DNA from: Merismopedia glauca CCAP 1448/3
Lineage (GTDB): Bacteria; Cyanobacteriota; Cyanobacteriia; Cyanobacteriales; CCAP-1448
DNA length: 64,000 nucleotides
Reading direction: 5' to 3'
NCBI RefSeq assembly: GCF_003003775.1
Contig: NZ_PVWJ01000005.1
Location: forward strand, 1-64,000
Shown here: one piece after another, positions 7,739 to 15,502 of the stretch
How positions within the stretch are numbered: the first letter of the stretch is position 1
Layout of the letters: each line of letters opens with the position of its first letter
Position numbers and translations under genes: made by a program
Notes under the pieces: model-generated
What the model saw: only the letters and a program-made list of their open reading frames with translations
What the model was told of the DNA's origin: nothing
The model's database searches: none

Positions 7739-7981
7739 TCATTGAGACTCGCTAATTATCCTCGCATTCATTAGGGTAAAAATTCGATCTAGTTCTAAAA
7801 GTCCGGTTAGTTCTGCTGCTTCTTCGGAAGTCAAAAGCTCGGCTTTTTTCCTTTCTGAAAGTCCGTCTAAACGTTCTTGGAGTTCATCGGTAAATTTGAA
7901 TAAATAAAGCTGTCTAACTTGACTTATTTTCACTCCTGTCTCTACCCAAGAAGACGGATTAACCATATTTTGTGCAATCAT
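7739..7981 (-). CDS. Conserved-type small hypothetical protein
   Basis: 80 residues, helical and charged. The central KFTDELQERLDGLSERKKA and LLTSEEAAELTGLLEL repeat the style of small cyanobacterial proteins often found next to nuclease or toxin genes; part of it resembles the 142-aa protein at 37244. No partner is adjacent here. Function unknown. Confidence 0.5.
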   Translation of the reverse strand: MIAQNMVNPSSWVETGVKISQVRQLYLFKFTDELQERLDGLSERKKAELLTSEEAAELTGLLELDRIFTLMNARIISESQ

Positions 7982-8028
7982 ATCAACCTCGCGGATTTAT
8001 CAGTTTTCTAAAACTTCCCAGAACTAGG

Positions 8029-8236
8029 GTGTAGGGGGTAGGGTGTGGGGGGTCAAGAAAAAGTTGAGCCATAAAATTAACTTTATTACTCGATCGCCCA
8101 ATGGTTTAAAGCCCCGATTAGACTCCCGACTTCTTTGAGAAGTCGGGAGTTAGAAAAGTCAAGTTGATTCCTTATTAAAGAGAACTCAATTTATTGATGG
8201 GGATACCCTACACCCCACACGCCACACCCTTCTTAA
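8029..8236. repeat. ~200-bp dispersed repeat, copy 2
   Basis: Same architecture as 1-203. The hairpin is perfect here (8122-8150; arms ACTCCCGACTTCT and AGAAGTCGGGAGT, loop TTG). Compared with copy 1 it carries an extra ~10 bases around a partial HIP1 site (CGATCGCCCAATGGT). Heptamers at both ends are in inverted orientation. It lies between a small gene and a secreted-protein gene. Confidence 0.7.
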
Positions 8237-8342
8237 CGACCCTCTCCGCTTTATGCTCATTGTCCTCCGCTTTCATATGTAAAGTAAGACTGATGTAGCC
8301 ATAAAATGCATTCTAATCCAAAATCCAAAATCCAAAATCTAA

Positions 8343-8873
8343 CTAAGTTTCAATCTCCACTGTTTGCAATCCCGTCAAGCCACAGCTATTAATACCAGCG
8401 ATGTAGATGTAAACTTCTACAGTACCAATTCTGTAAATAGTGAGTTGAGTATAGTTGGCTTTAAGAGCAGCTTCCAGAACTTTGAATCTTTTGGCAGTCA
8501 GAATTTGCTGCTGGCTCATTCCTGGGTAGATGCGAGTTGCTTTTTGGAAGAACTCTTCAGCATTAATTTGGATAGCTGGTTCCCTACTCCTAACTAGATA
8601 AGCAAAGGTAGATGCGGTGGGAAAAGATCCGATTTGGCTAAAGCGGAAGTACGATAAGGGATAGTCCGATTCGCTGGGATATTCCAAGCCGATGGCTGCT
8701 TGAGTGAGTAATTTCTGCTGTTCGGGACAGCTAAGTTCAAGAAGCTGAGTTTGCCCTGTAGCTTGAGGTGCAATTAGTGTGACAACAGCAACGGTACTAA
8801 ACAAGGTAGATGCCCAATTTGCTAGGAAATTGACTGGGAAGAGAAAAGGGTAAAATGCATTTTTGCGGTTCAT
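8343..8873 (-). CDS. Secreted hypothetical protein
   Basis: 176 residues from the ATG at 8873 (a GTG three codons upstream is also in frame). An N-terminal hydrophobic signal (FPVNFLANWASTLFSTVAVV) ends near ATGQTQ. The mature part includes EEFFQKATRIYPGMSQQQIL and YIYIAGINSCGLTGLQTVEI. No domain recognised. Probably periplasmic or exported. The heptamer AAAATCC tract at ~8317-8340 lies just downstream. Confidence 0.6.
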   Translation of the reverse strand: MNRKNAFYPFLFPVNFLANWASTLFSTVAVVTLIAPQATGQTQLLELSCPEQQKLLTQAAIGLEYPSESDYPLSYFRFSQIGSFPTASTFAYLVRSREPAIQINAEEFFQKATRIYPGMSQQQILTAKRFKVLEAALKANYTQLTIYRIGTVEVYIYIAGINSCGLTGLQTVEIET

Positions 8874-9135
8874 ATTTGCCACATCTTAAACATTACTAGA
8901 TAGGCTGTGCGATCGCTGGCACTCCAGTTAGGGCGATCGCCATTTTGGGTTAGCTATAGCCAACCGATATATCCGAACATCTAGCCGCTTTTAAAAGCTA
9001 GATATTCGTCAAATTTTGCCGGATAGATGGTCTGTTAGACAACTGAGTCTCAGCTTAAATATTGTTAAGATATCCCCTAGTAAAATCGGTTAACAAATTT
9101 TAAGTAGGTAGCCAAAATTAATTGTATAAGTTTAG
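8874..9135. other. Intergenic region with recurring 15-mer
   Basis: Contains two HIP1 sites and the 15-mer GATATCCCCTAGTAA (9069-9083), also found at 1466 and 10242. I see no gene here. Confidence 0.6.
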
Positions 9136-9543
9136 TCTGGGCATAGCGCATGGGGCATAGGGAATAGTAGTCGAAAATATACAATTAATTCTGTTGAGGT
9201 ACTTAAATTAGAGGGCGATCGCTCAACTCAAAGAGCTACAAATAAACAAGGCAAAGAACGTCCAATTACTGAGAAAGAGCGGATTGATACGGGAACGGAA
9301 ACGCAGAACCAAGCACCATTTGCTCGAACCGCACAAAAGGGCAAAGCAAACGACATTGATGCGTTAGTGGCAAACCGAAGCGCTACTCGCTCGGATGTGA
9401 AAAAAGTGGCGGTAACCCAACCGGAAAAAGACCGAGCCGAAGGACGGATGCAGAGAAAGGAAGCACCAGAGGCTAAAGCTAAAGGGACTACCTCGCCAGG
9501 AACAGCAGCAGTAACGCTAAAGGGAGAAGGTAAGGCGCGGTAA
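9136..9543 (+). pseudogene. Gene fragment lacking a start codon
   Basis: This plus-strand frame is open for 135 codons from a TAG at 9133 to the TAA at 9541. It encodes a Lys/Arg/Thr-rich sequence (RPITEKERIDTGTETQ, DVKKVAVTQPEKDRAEGR, TTSPGTAAVTLKGEGKAR), but no ATG, GTG or TTG lies near its front. It reads like the C-terminal tail of a larger basic protein whose 5' part is gone. Family not recognised. Confidence 0.35.
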
Positions 9544-9912
9544 ATCATGTAAGATTTAGGGTGTAGGGTGTAGGGTGTGGGGTGTAGGGGAAATTGAGAT
9601 TTTTTATCGGGTTTCAACCGAAAATATGTCTTTGTTTACCTTTATTTCCACAATAGTCTCTAAAAGTTAGTAATTTTGTGTTTTTGTCTGACTTCTGTTG
9701 AATTTGTTGGTGTTAACAATTGCTCAATTTCAGGCGATCGCTAGGGTTGTAGAGGCTAGCATTCAAGAAGCTAAAACTGACTTCTGAAGGCGCATGGGGC
9801 ATGGGGCATGGGGCATAGAATATGCCAATAGTGTTTGTGCCAACATGGCAGAAGGGCGGGGGCGTTACAATGACTGGGAGAATCGGCGCTTTGTCAGCTA
9901 ATATGCCGCCGT

Positions 9913-10104
9913 GTGACCGCAGCATCGCTACCATGTGAAGATAGCCAGAGGCTCTTTGTACGAAACAAAACCATCAACTGGCTCAGACTTGCCTATGCAA
10001 GAGGGCTATCGATCAAAGAACGAGTAAACAGATTCAAACCCATCATTGATGATTTACTCCCAAAACTTGGTGCTTACCTCAACTCCATAGGAGGCAGAGA
10101 ATAA
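9913..10104 (+). CDS. Possible small protein or gene remnant
   Basis: 63 codons from a GTG. The stretch KTINWLRLAYARGLSIKERV and KPIIDDLLPKLGAYL is helical and protein-like, but the N-terminal third is not, and stops lie close upstream in all frames. It may be the tail of a degraded gene together with 9136-9543. No family recognised. Confidence 0.3.
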   Translation: MTAASLPCEDSQRLFVRNKTINWLRLAYARGLSIKERVNRFKPIIDDLLPKLGAYLNSIGGRE

Positions 10105-10107
10105 ACT

Positions 10108-10178
10108 ATGCCCCATGCCCTATGCCCTATGCCCCACACCCCACACCCTACACCCTACACCCTACACCCTACACCCCA
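10108..10178. repeat. ATGCCCY and CCCTACA heptamer tracts
   Basis: Two heptamer families run into each other: ATGCCCC/ATGCCCT units (10108-10133), then CCCTACA/CCCCACA units (10133-10178). A mirrored GCATGGG tract lies at ~9791-9818, so the two tracts are inverted around the 9.8-10.1 kb remnant. Confidence 0.75.
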
Positions 10179-11687
10179 TCAATCTGCTCCCAACACTTCT
10201 AAAATGTCAGCTACCGGAACTTTCTGGGCTTCTAAAGTTTGGATATCCCCTAGTAATTTGCGAGGCACGTACTTGGAGCGCTTGACCCCTTTAACCTCCC
10301 ATTGATACCACCATTGAGAGTATTCTTTGCCGTTGATAGTAACTGGCTTGCAGAATAAATAGCCACTTCCTAAGCTTTTTCGCCTTCTATTCGGTTCTGG
10401 GAGAGATGAGCGATCGCCGTTCTCTGGCAAGTCGTTTTTACTAGGGGATAAGGGAGTTGAGATACAGGATTCTGCGGAGGGCGATCGCGGCTTGAGGTGG
10501 GGTAACGGTTCTCCCTGCCAGGTATCTGGCTCTGATTCTACCTTTGCTGTTGGTGGGTTCTGAGTATTGTTCTGGTTCGATTTCGGTTTCTTCAAGTCCT
10601 CGAACCAATCGAACGGAAAGCCTAGTATGGAAGCTAGAGCAGAACTGCCTAACTGCCAGCCACTGGCTATCAAGCCTTTGTCTCTCCACCATTTCTCGCA
10701 TCTGGTTTGCCCAGCAGGTCGGTTGGTTTGACCACTGCAAGCTGTTAGGGTAGGAAATAATAAACAATCGGTTCCTTTTGTGGCAAGCTCCGAGCATAGC
10801 TGCCGAGACGATCTCAATCTCGAAGTTATATCTTGCCATTCGTAAGGCTCCAAGTATCGTTCTAAGTCCTCTTCTGATAATGCCTTCAGGTTGTTCGATA
10901 AGACAGAATTTGGGCTGACATTGGATGAGACACCTGATTCCTTCTCGCCACAGGGCTGATTCGGGATGCTCGAGTCCTTGCCTGGTTCCGGCAATGGATG
11001 TGCCCGTACAGGGGAATCCACAGGTAATGAGGTCAAATTCTCCTGCTCTTGGGGTGTAGCTTCTGATATCGGGATGGATGGGGATGTTGGGATAATGCGA
11101 TCGCAAGATGGCTTGCGCGTCTGGGTTAATTTCGACGAATTGTTGGGTGCAGATTCCGCCCACTCTGGTAGCAGCGAGGGTGAATCCCCCAATTCCACTG
11201 AACAAGTCCAAGTGTCTGAGCATGGCGTTAAGTATTTCAGGTCAATACAACTGAGGATTTGGCTTTGTTCCACGATTGCTTGAGGATTGTGATGTTTTTC
11301 ACACCAGGCGTAGCCAATTATTGTTCCTTCTTGAAATTTCTCTCCTATTTGTCTTTTTTGGTTCCAGTTATCCCCTAGTAATTTCAAATAATCTGGCTGT
11401 TCTGGGAGCAATCTTTGCCTGTCGGTAGCGGCGCTAACCCATTGCACCCAAACTACGGGCATTCCTCCAGGAGATAGATTTAAATACTTAATTTCTCCGA
11501 CTTCTTCTCTCTTGGTTACCCAATCTCCTACTTTCAGTTTTTGATAGATTTCTAGGTTGGCGATGCTTTTTTGAAGATGCTCGATCTCCCGTTCGCTTCT
11601 CTTTTTGGATTTATAGGTTGAAGGGTGGGAGGCTTGCTCTATTTCGAGAGCATTGCGGATTTTATCGAAGGTTTCGGCAAGGTTCAT
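10179..11687 (-). CDS. Methyltransferase-associated protein containing a nested out-of-frame gene
   Basis: 502 residues without a stop. Residues ~1-155 carry a small beta domain (KLKVGDWVTKREEVGEIKYL, VVWVQWV). Residues ~262-365 (ALSEEDLERYLEPYEWQDI, LFPTLTACSGQTNRPAGQ, RCEKWWRDKGLIASG, LGFPFDWFEDL) resemble a segment I know from cyanobacterial proteins linked to cytosine methyltransferases. Residues ~440-502 (INGKEYSQWWYQWEVKG) form another basic module. The cytosine methyltransferase lies wholly inside it on the same strand in another frame (residues ~155-416). Both frames look genuinely coding. A target-recognition or accessory role is inference. Confidence 0.65.
   Translation of the reverse strand: MNLAETFDKIRNALEIEQASHPSTYKSKKRSEREIEHLQKSIANLEIYQKLKVGDWVTKREEVGEIKYLNLSPGGMPVVWVQWVSAATDRQRLLPEQPDYLKLLGDNWNQKRQIGEKFQEGTIIGYAWCEKHHNPQAIVEQSQILSCIDLKYLTPCSDTWTCSVELGDSPSLLPEWAESAPNNSSKLTQTRKPSCDRIIPTSPSIPISEATPQEQENLTSLPVDSPVRAHPLPEPGKDSSIPNQPCGEKESGVSSNVSPNSVLSNNLKALSEEDLERYLEPYEWQDITSRLRSSRQLCSELATKGTDCLLFPTLTACSGQTNRPAGQTRCEKWWRDKGLIASGWQLGSSALASILGFPFDWFEDLKKPKSNQNNTQNPPTAKVESEPDTWQGEPLPHLKPRSPSAESCISTPLSPSKNDLPENGDRSSLPEPNRRRKSLGSGYLFCKPVTINGKEYSQWWYQWEVKGVKRSKYVPRKLLGDIQTLEAQKVPVADILEVLGAD
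10441..11223 (-). CDS. Cytosine-5 DNA methyltransferase
   Basis: 260 residues with C5-methyltransferase motifs in order: I, DLFSGIGGF (6-14); IV, TCGFPCTGTS with catalytic Cys72; VI, IEQPEG (~109-114, Gln where Asn is usual); VIII, CHKRNRLFIIS (~147-157); X, TVTPPQAAIALRR near the C-terminus. The enzyme transfers a methyl group from SAM to cytosine in DNA; the target site cannot be read from sequence. No restriction endonuclease is adjacent, so it is probably a solitary methylase. It is entirely contained in another frame of the 502-aa gene, starting at its own ATG. Confidence 0.88.
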   Translation of the reverse strand: MLRHLDLFSGIGGFTLAATRVGGICTQQFVEINPDAQAILRSHYPNIPIHPDIRSYTPRAGEFDLITCGFPCTGTSIAGTRQGLEHPESALWREGIRCLIQCQPKFCLIEQPEGIIRRGLRTILGALRMARYNFEIEIVSAAMLGACHKRNRLFIISYPNSLQWSNQPTCWANQMREMVERQRLDSQWLAVRQFCSSFHTRLSVRLVRGLEETEIEPEQYSEPTNSKGRIRARYLAGRTVTPPQAAIALRRILYLNSLIP

Positions 11688-11741
11688 AGGAATTGGAATT
11701 GAATGGGGTGTAGGGTGTAGGGTGTGGGGTGTAGGGAAGAA

Positions 11742-11978
11742 TTAGGGAATGGGGCGATTGGTAAGAGGCGGGGATTTCTTTCTCCGTGCCTCCCTTGTTT
11801 TTCTCTTTAAAAGGGTGAGAAGTGGCTTGTAAGCTTTGCTACATCTAGTTTTAAGGCTTTGAGATTCGGTAAACAATTGCTCGATTGGAGGGAGAATGCC
11901 AACGAAAGATTGCCTACCGAGCGCCAGATTTGACATGAAAAAGACGAATGCACCTATTAATTCTTCCCTACACCCCAC
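11742..11978 (-). CDS. Small basic hypothetical protein
   Basis: Up to 78 residues; a later ATG at 11936 gives 64. It is flanked on both sides by heptamer tracts, and its N-terminus runs close to one of them. The C-terminal half is strongly basic (LLTLLKRKTREARRKKS). It may be a real small protein between the methyltransferase region and dnaB, or chance. No family recognised. Confidence 0.3.
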   Translation of the reverse strand: MGCREELIGAFVFFMSNLALGRQSFVGILPPIEQLFTESQSLKTRCSKAYKPLLTLLKRKTREARRKKSPPLTNRPIP

Positions 11979-12023
11979 ACCCTACACCCCACACCCAGCC
12001 TACGTTTCAACTTGTTTGTCGCC

Positions 12024-13364
12024 CTATCCCCTCGCCAAATTCCTCAACCCAGACACTTTCGGATCGAACAGCACCTTAGCTACCCCCGTCTCTCCATCGC
12101 GATTTTTGCCAACTGCTATTTCCAGCACTGCCCGATCTGGTGTATCGACGTGGTAGTATTCATCTCGATACAGGAGCAGAACTACATCGGCGGTTTGTTC
12201 TATAGCCCCAGAATCCCGCAAATCGGAGAGGAGAGGGCGCTTGTTGGTTCTGTTTTCTACTCCTCGGTTGAGTTGGGAAAGTGCAATAAATGGCACGTCG
12301 AACTCTTTAGCGAGGGCTTTGCAGCCTTTGGCAATCTCGTCTAGTTCTTGGACTCGGTTGGCAGTGCCGTTGCCTAACAGTTGCAGGTAATCTAGAACTA
12401 CTAGTCCGATGGAACCTGCTTCACTGACGGTTTTTTGCAACTGGCATCTCATGTGGGTGATGGTGGGATTGGTGGTAGCATCGATTCTGAGTTGGCTTTG
12501 ACTGAGAGTGCCTACGGCTTGGGCGATCGCTCCCCAATCCGAGTCATCGATCTTCCGATCCAACAATCTGGATGAATCTATTCTCGAAACATGAGCTACA
12601 AAGCGGCATAAAAGCTTTTCTTGACCCATCTCGGCGCTGAAGAATACAACAGGGCGTTTTTGAACTAGGGCAGCTTGATGAGCCAAATAGACCCCGATCT
12701 GAGTTTTGCCCATTGAGGGGCGACCTGCGATGACGATTAAATCTTGCGATCGCAGTCCGCCAATTAAGGCATCGAGGTCGTAGAGTCCGGTGGGGAGTAA
12801 GGGTGGTTCTTCGCCTTTCTCCAATTGACTGTAGAGTTCTACCAAAGCATCTGCTACTAAGTTGGCTCCTTCTTGTTTCCGGGCACTCTTAGCACCGATG
12901 GCATAAACTAGCCGTTCGGCTTCTTGCTGGCATTGCTCTAGTTCGGTAGCTGTTTCGTATCCCAGCAGGGAAATCTGGCTTCCAGTGGAGATGATTTCTC
13001 TCCTAACGTACTTGTCCCTCACGATTTGGGCTAAACCGTCAACGTTGACGGCGCTCACGGTGCGTTCGGCTAATTGGACTAATTTGCTCAATCCACCAAT
13101 TTTTTCGAGTAATTGGCGATCGCTCAGCCAATCGGCAAGTTGTTTGATATCGGTGGGTTTGTTTTGCTGGTAGAGGGTGCTGGCTGCTTGATAGATGGTT
13201 TGGTGGGACGAGATATAAAACATCTCTGGGGTTAGAATCGAGGCAATGCGGGCTATGGCATGGGAATCTAGGAGGATTCCTCCCAAGATCCCCTCTTCGG
13301 CATCGATGTTTTGAGGGGGTAGGCGGAATTCTGTCGGGTTTTGGCGTTCGTAAGATAATGTCAT
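12024..13364 (-). CDS. dnaB: Replicative DNA helicase, DnaB family
   Basis: 446 residues from the ATG at 13364 (a TTG ten codons upstream is in frame). The N-terminal DnaB domain begins PPQNIDAEEGILGGILLDS. The RecA-like core has Walker A AGRPSMGKT (~205-215), Walker B LVVLDYLQLL, and the motif SQLNRGVENRTNKRP with LRDSGAIEQTADVV. Length matches DnaB. The hexamer unwinds DNA at replication forks. Its neighbours (replication-type winged-helix protein, DNA methylase) suggest the accessory copy of a plasmid or integrated element rather than the housekeeping dnaB, but this is inference. Confidence 0.92.
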   Translation of the reverse strand: MTLSYERQNPTEFRLPPQNIDAEEGILGGILLDSHAIARIASILTPEMFYISSHQTIYQAASTLYQQNKPTDIKQLADWLSDRQLLEKIGGLSKLVQLAERTVSAVNVDGLAQIVRDKYVRREIISTGSQISLLGYETATELEQCQQEAERLVYAIGAKSARKQEGANLVADALVELYSQLEKGEEPPLLPTGLYDLDALIGGLRSQDLIVIAGRPSMGKTQIGVYLAHQAALVQKRPVVFFSAEMGQEKLLCRFVAHVSRIDSSRLLDRKIDDSDWGAIAQAVGTLSQSQLRIDATTNPTITHMRCQLQKTVSEAGSIGLVVLDYLQLLGNGTANRVQELDEIAKGCKALAKEFDVPFIALSQLNRGVENRTNKRPLLSDLRDSGAIEQTADVVLLLYRDEYYHVDTPDRAVLEIAVGKNRDGETGVAKVLFDPKVSGLRNLARG

Positions 13365-13446
13365 TTCGATTTGGGATGAAAGGATTTTCAAGGGCGGATG
13401 AATGGGCTGGCGACCAAATTTTTCTCGGTCATCAGTAGTTGTGAAT

Positions 13447-14604
13447 TTAAGTTTTTAGCGGGGACTTTTGGCTTAAAAACGCATCCAAGATGGCTCTAGC
13501 TTCTGCTTTGGCGGCAATGGTTTCTTCGGTAACGGGAATATCCGGTCTGGGGGTGGGGGGTATGTAAGGTGCTGGCTGGGATTTGATGTGTCGCTGTTGA
13601 TAGTCGTCCCATTTATGGTGGATTTGAGCGGAATTACCATTCTTTTCCCGCAGGGCAATCCAATTTTTGGCATCGCCTAATGTGGGAATCACCGCCATGT
13701 CTCGCCATTTGCCTACTGTGGGGAGGTAGGTGGAGACTAGGTAATCTAAAAAGCCACTGTGGTAGTTGTGAGGTATGTCGCTTTGTTGCCAAGGCGGTGC
13801 GGATGCAGTTGGCATGGTGAGATCGCCATCTCTTTCTATTACTTCATCGTTTTCTAACGATGAGCGGGGAGACTTGGTTTGTTTAACAGCCATTTTCCTT
13901 TCTGGTTTTTTCTCTCCTTTTGAGTTTTTGGTTTCTGCTTTTTCTTGTGGTCCTGGAATTTCAATTTCTAACTCGCACTCACTTTCCCCCCTTTGGGGGG
14001 TTAGGGGGGTGTGTGTAATCTCTGAAGTAATCTCTGAAGTAATCTCTGTTATTGCTGAGGTGAATTTCGACGACGGTGGTTGATTTTTCGACGACGGTAA
14101 TTGGTTTTCCGACGACGGTGATCGATTTTTCGACTTCGATTGTTGATTTTCCGATGATCGATGTTGATTTTTCGACTTCGATAACAAAGGGCGGTTTGCC
14201 AACCATTCATTGATTGGTTCTGGATGGAAGAGAAAGTAACGGGTTTTGTCAAAGGCATATTTAGGGTTTGGGTTGTGGTGGATCGAAATAAACCCTTTGC
14301 CTTCAAGGTGCTTGATTCCCTTGCGAATTGTATCCCGCTTAGCAATCATGATCCCTTCAATGAGATCTTCTTCCGAGTGGAACTGAAATAGGCTTTCGTC
14401 TTGAGTGCGAGCATCCCCATGCATCTGAGCCACATCGTTGGAACGCTGGGCTTTAATTTGCATTTCTATCTTGATGTTGTGCCAATACTCAAAAAATGAC
14501 AGTAGAGCCGCCGCTGTGGTATCTCCATCACAAATTTCTACCTGCCAGCGATGGATCTTGATGAGCGGTTCTCTTTCTGGGTGTTTTATGCATCCTGTCT
14601 TCAT
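13447..14604 (-). CDS. Winged-helix replication-type protein with Ser/Lys-rich repeat linker
   Basis: 385 residues from the ATG at 14604, which has GGGAG nine bases upstream; a longer frame starts at 14745. Residues ~10-130 are winged-helix-like (DGDTTAAALLSFFEYWHNIK, KRDTIRKGIKHLEGKGFISI), as in cyanobacterial plasmid/phage replication or primosome-loader proteins. A linker of KNQ..SSENQ..SKSKN units follows, encoded by short tandem DNA repeats at ~14075-14190. The C-terminal ~110 residues contain LGDAKNWIALREKNG. It lies directly upstream of dnaB, so replication initiation or helicase loading is plausible. Confidence 0.6.
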   Translation of the reverse strand: MKTGCIKHPEREPLIKIHRWQVEICDGDTTAAALLSFFEYWHNIKIEMQIKAQRSNDVAQMHGDARTQDESLFQFHSEEDLIEGIMIAKRDTIRKGIKHLEGKGFISIHHNPNPKYAFDKTRYFLFHPEPINEWLANRPLLSKSKNQHRSSENQQSKSKNRSPSSENQLPSSKNQPPSSKFTSAITEITSEITSEITHTPLTPQRGESECELEIEIPGPQEKAETKNSKGEKKPERKMAVKQTKSPRSSLENDEVIERDGDLTMPTASAPPWQQSDIPHNYHSGFLDYLVSTYLPTVGKWRDMAVIPTLGDAKNWIALREKNGNSAQIHHKWDDYQQRHIKSQPAPYIPPTPRPDIPVTEETIAAKAEARAILDAFLSQKSPLKT

Positions 14605-14771
14605 AGCTGGAAGCTCCCAACTAAATTTGAGGGTGCAAGGGTTAGACAGGTTTCTCCTAAATGCTTTACAATCATGGTGTTGCGTTGTTTTGAAATATGT
14701 GAACGTAACCATTCCCTGATTGTTCAAGATGCAGGGAATTTTCATTAATTGGGAAATAGTGTAGCACTATC

Positions 14772-14786
14772 ACCCTAAAAAATAGG
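14772..14786 (+). promoter_or_regulatory. Left arm of 15-bp inverted repeat around a small gene
   Basis: ACCCTAAAAAATAGG here is repeated exactly in reverse complement at 15170-15184. It lies in the divergent promoter region between 14604 (minus) and 14850 (plus). It could be an operator bound by the small protein in between, or a mobile-element end. Confidence 0.5.
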
Positions 14787-14849
14787 TTGGTTTTTAGGTG
14801 ACTACATGGCGTAGGAAAGACAATAGAGGAAGACTTCAGTAGAATTGCA

Positions 14850-15137
14850 ATGCCGAACCCTTTTTCTTCTAGTGTCAAAACCTTGAATCCTGAAACTTTC
14901 TGCGAAAAGTACGCCAAGAAAAAAAAAAGTGAGTGGGGATACAGAGCCAGTTGGAACAAACTTTTGGCTTACGTACTCGATGTCAGTGAAAAAACAGTTG
15001 AGGCTTGGGGAGCCAGTTTTGAAAACTGTCCTGACAAGTACCAAAAGCGACTAGCTGAAATTGATGTTTTGAAGACAGCAGAAAAAGTTCTGGTACAACA
15101 CAAATTGAGCCAAGAATTTTTAGACTCTCTTGATTAA
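14850..15137 (+). CDS. Small HTH-like hypothetical protein
   Basis: 95 residues. WNKLLAYVLDVSEKTVEAWG looks like a helix-turn-helix that picks up DNA. The N-terminal part contains a ten-A homopolymer coding KKKK. It is divergent from the replication-type gene and enclosed by an exact 15-bp inverted repeat (14772 and 15170). An autoregulator is a reasonable guess, but the family is not recognised. Confidence 0.5.
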   Translation: MPNPFSSSVKTLNPETFCEKYAKKKKSEWGYRASWNKLLAYVLDVSEKTVEAWGASFENCPDKYQKRLAEIDVLKTAEKVLVQHKLSQEFLDSLD

Positions 15138-15502
15138 TCAAATTTACTTAAGTTCGTTCGGGGTAATAGCCTATTTTTTAGGGTAAATATTGCCCTAATT
15201 CTATTTCACCTCCCCATTCTTCCATAAATGTGTATACATATTAATTAGAGATACGACAAATATGATGCTCAAGTCAAGTATGTGTATATTAAGTTTCTTT
15301 TATATTAAGAAGCAGCTAGTGAGTAGCACCGATGGAGATTTGACAGGCTATACTTCTTACATATAGCGAACAAGAACTATAGACACTATGTTGCTAAGTT
15401 CAGGGCAAAATACAACCAGTAGATGATTGTCAAGAAAGGTGTACAATTTTAACAAAATCCTCAAAAAATATTTTATTGTTGGAAGTATGAGGTTTTAAAC
15501 CA
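15138..15502. other. Upstream region of the first NB-ARC gene
   Basis: AT-rich, no gene. It contains the right arm (CCTATTTTTTAGGGT, 15170-15184) of the inverted repeat whose left arm is at 14772. The promoter for the gene at 15503 must lie here, but I cannot fix it. Confidence 0.5.

Noticed and set aside
9228-9617. Minus-strand 129-aa open frame
   Set aside because: Its first residues are repeat-coded (HPTPYTLHPKS) and the rest mirrors the more protein-like plus-strand fragment at 9136-9543.
10108-10178. CRISPR-like periodic repeat
   Set aside because: Seven-base units in direct tandem with no spacers; STRR-type repeat.
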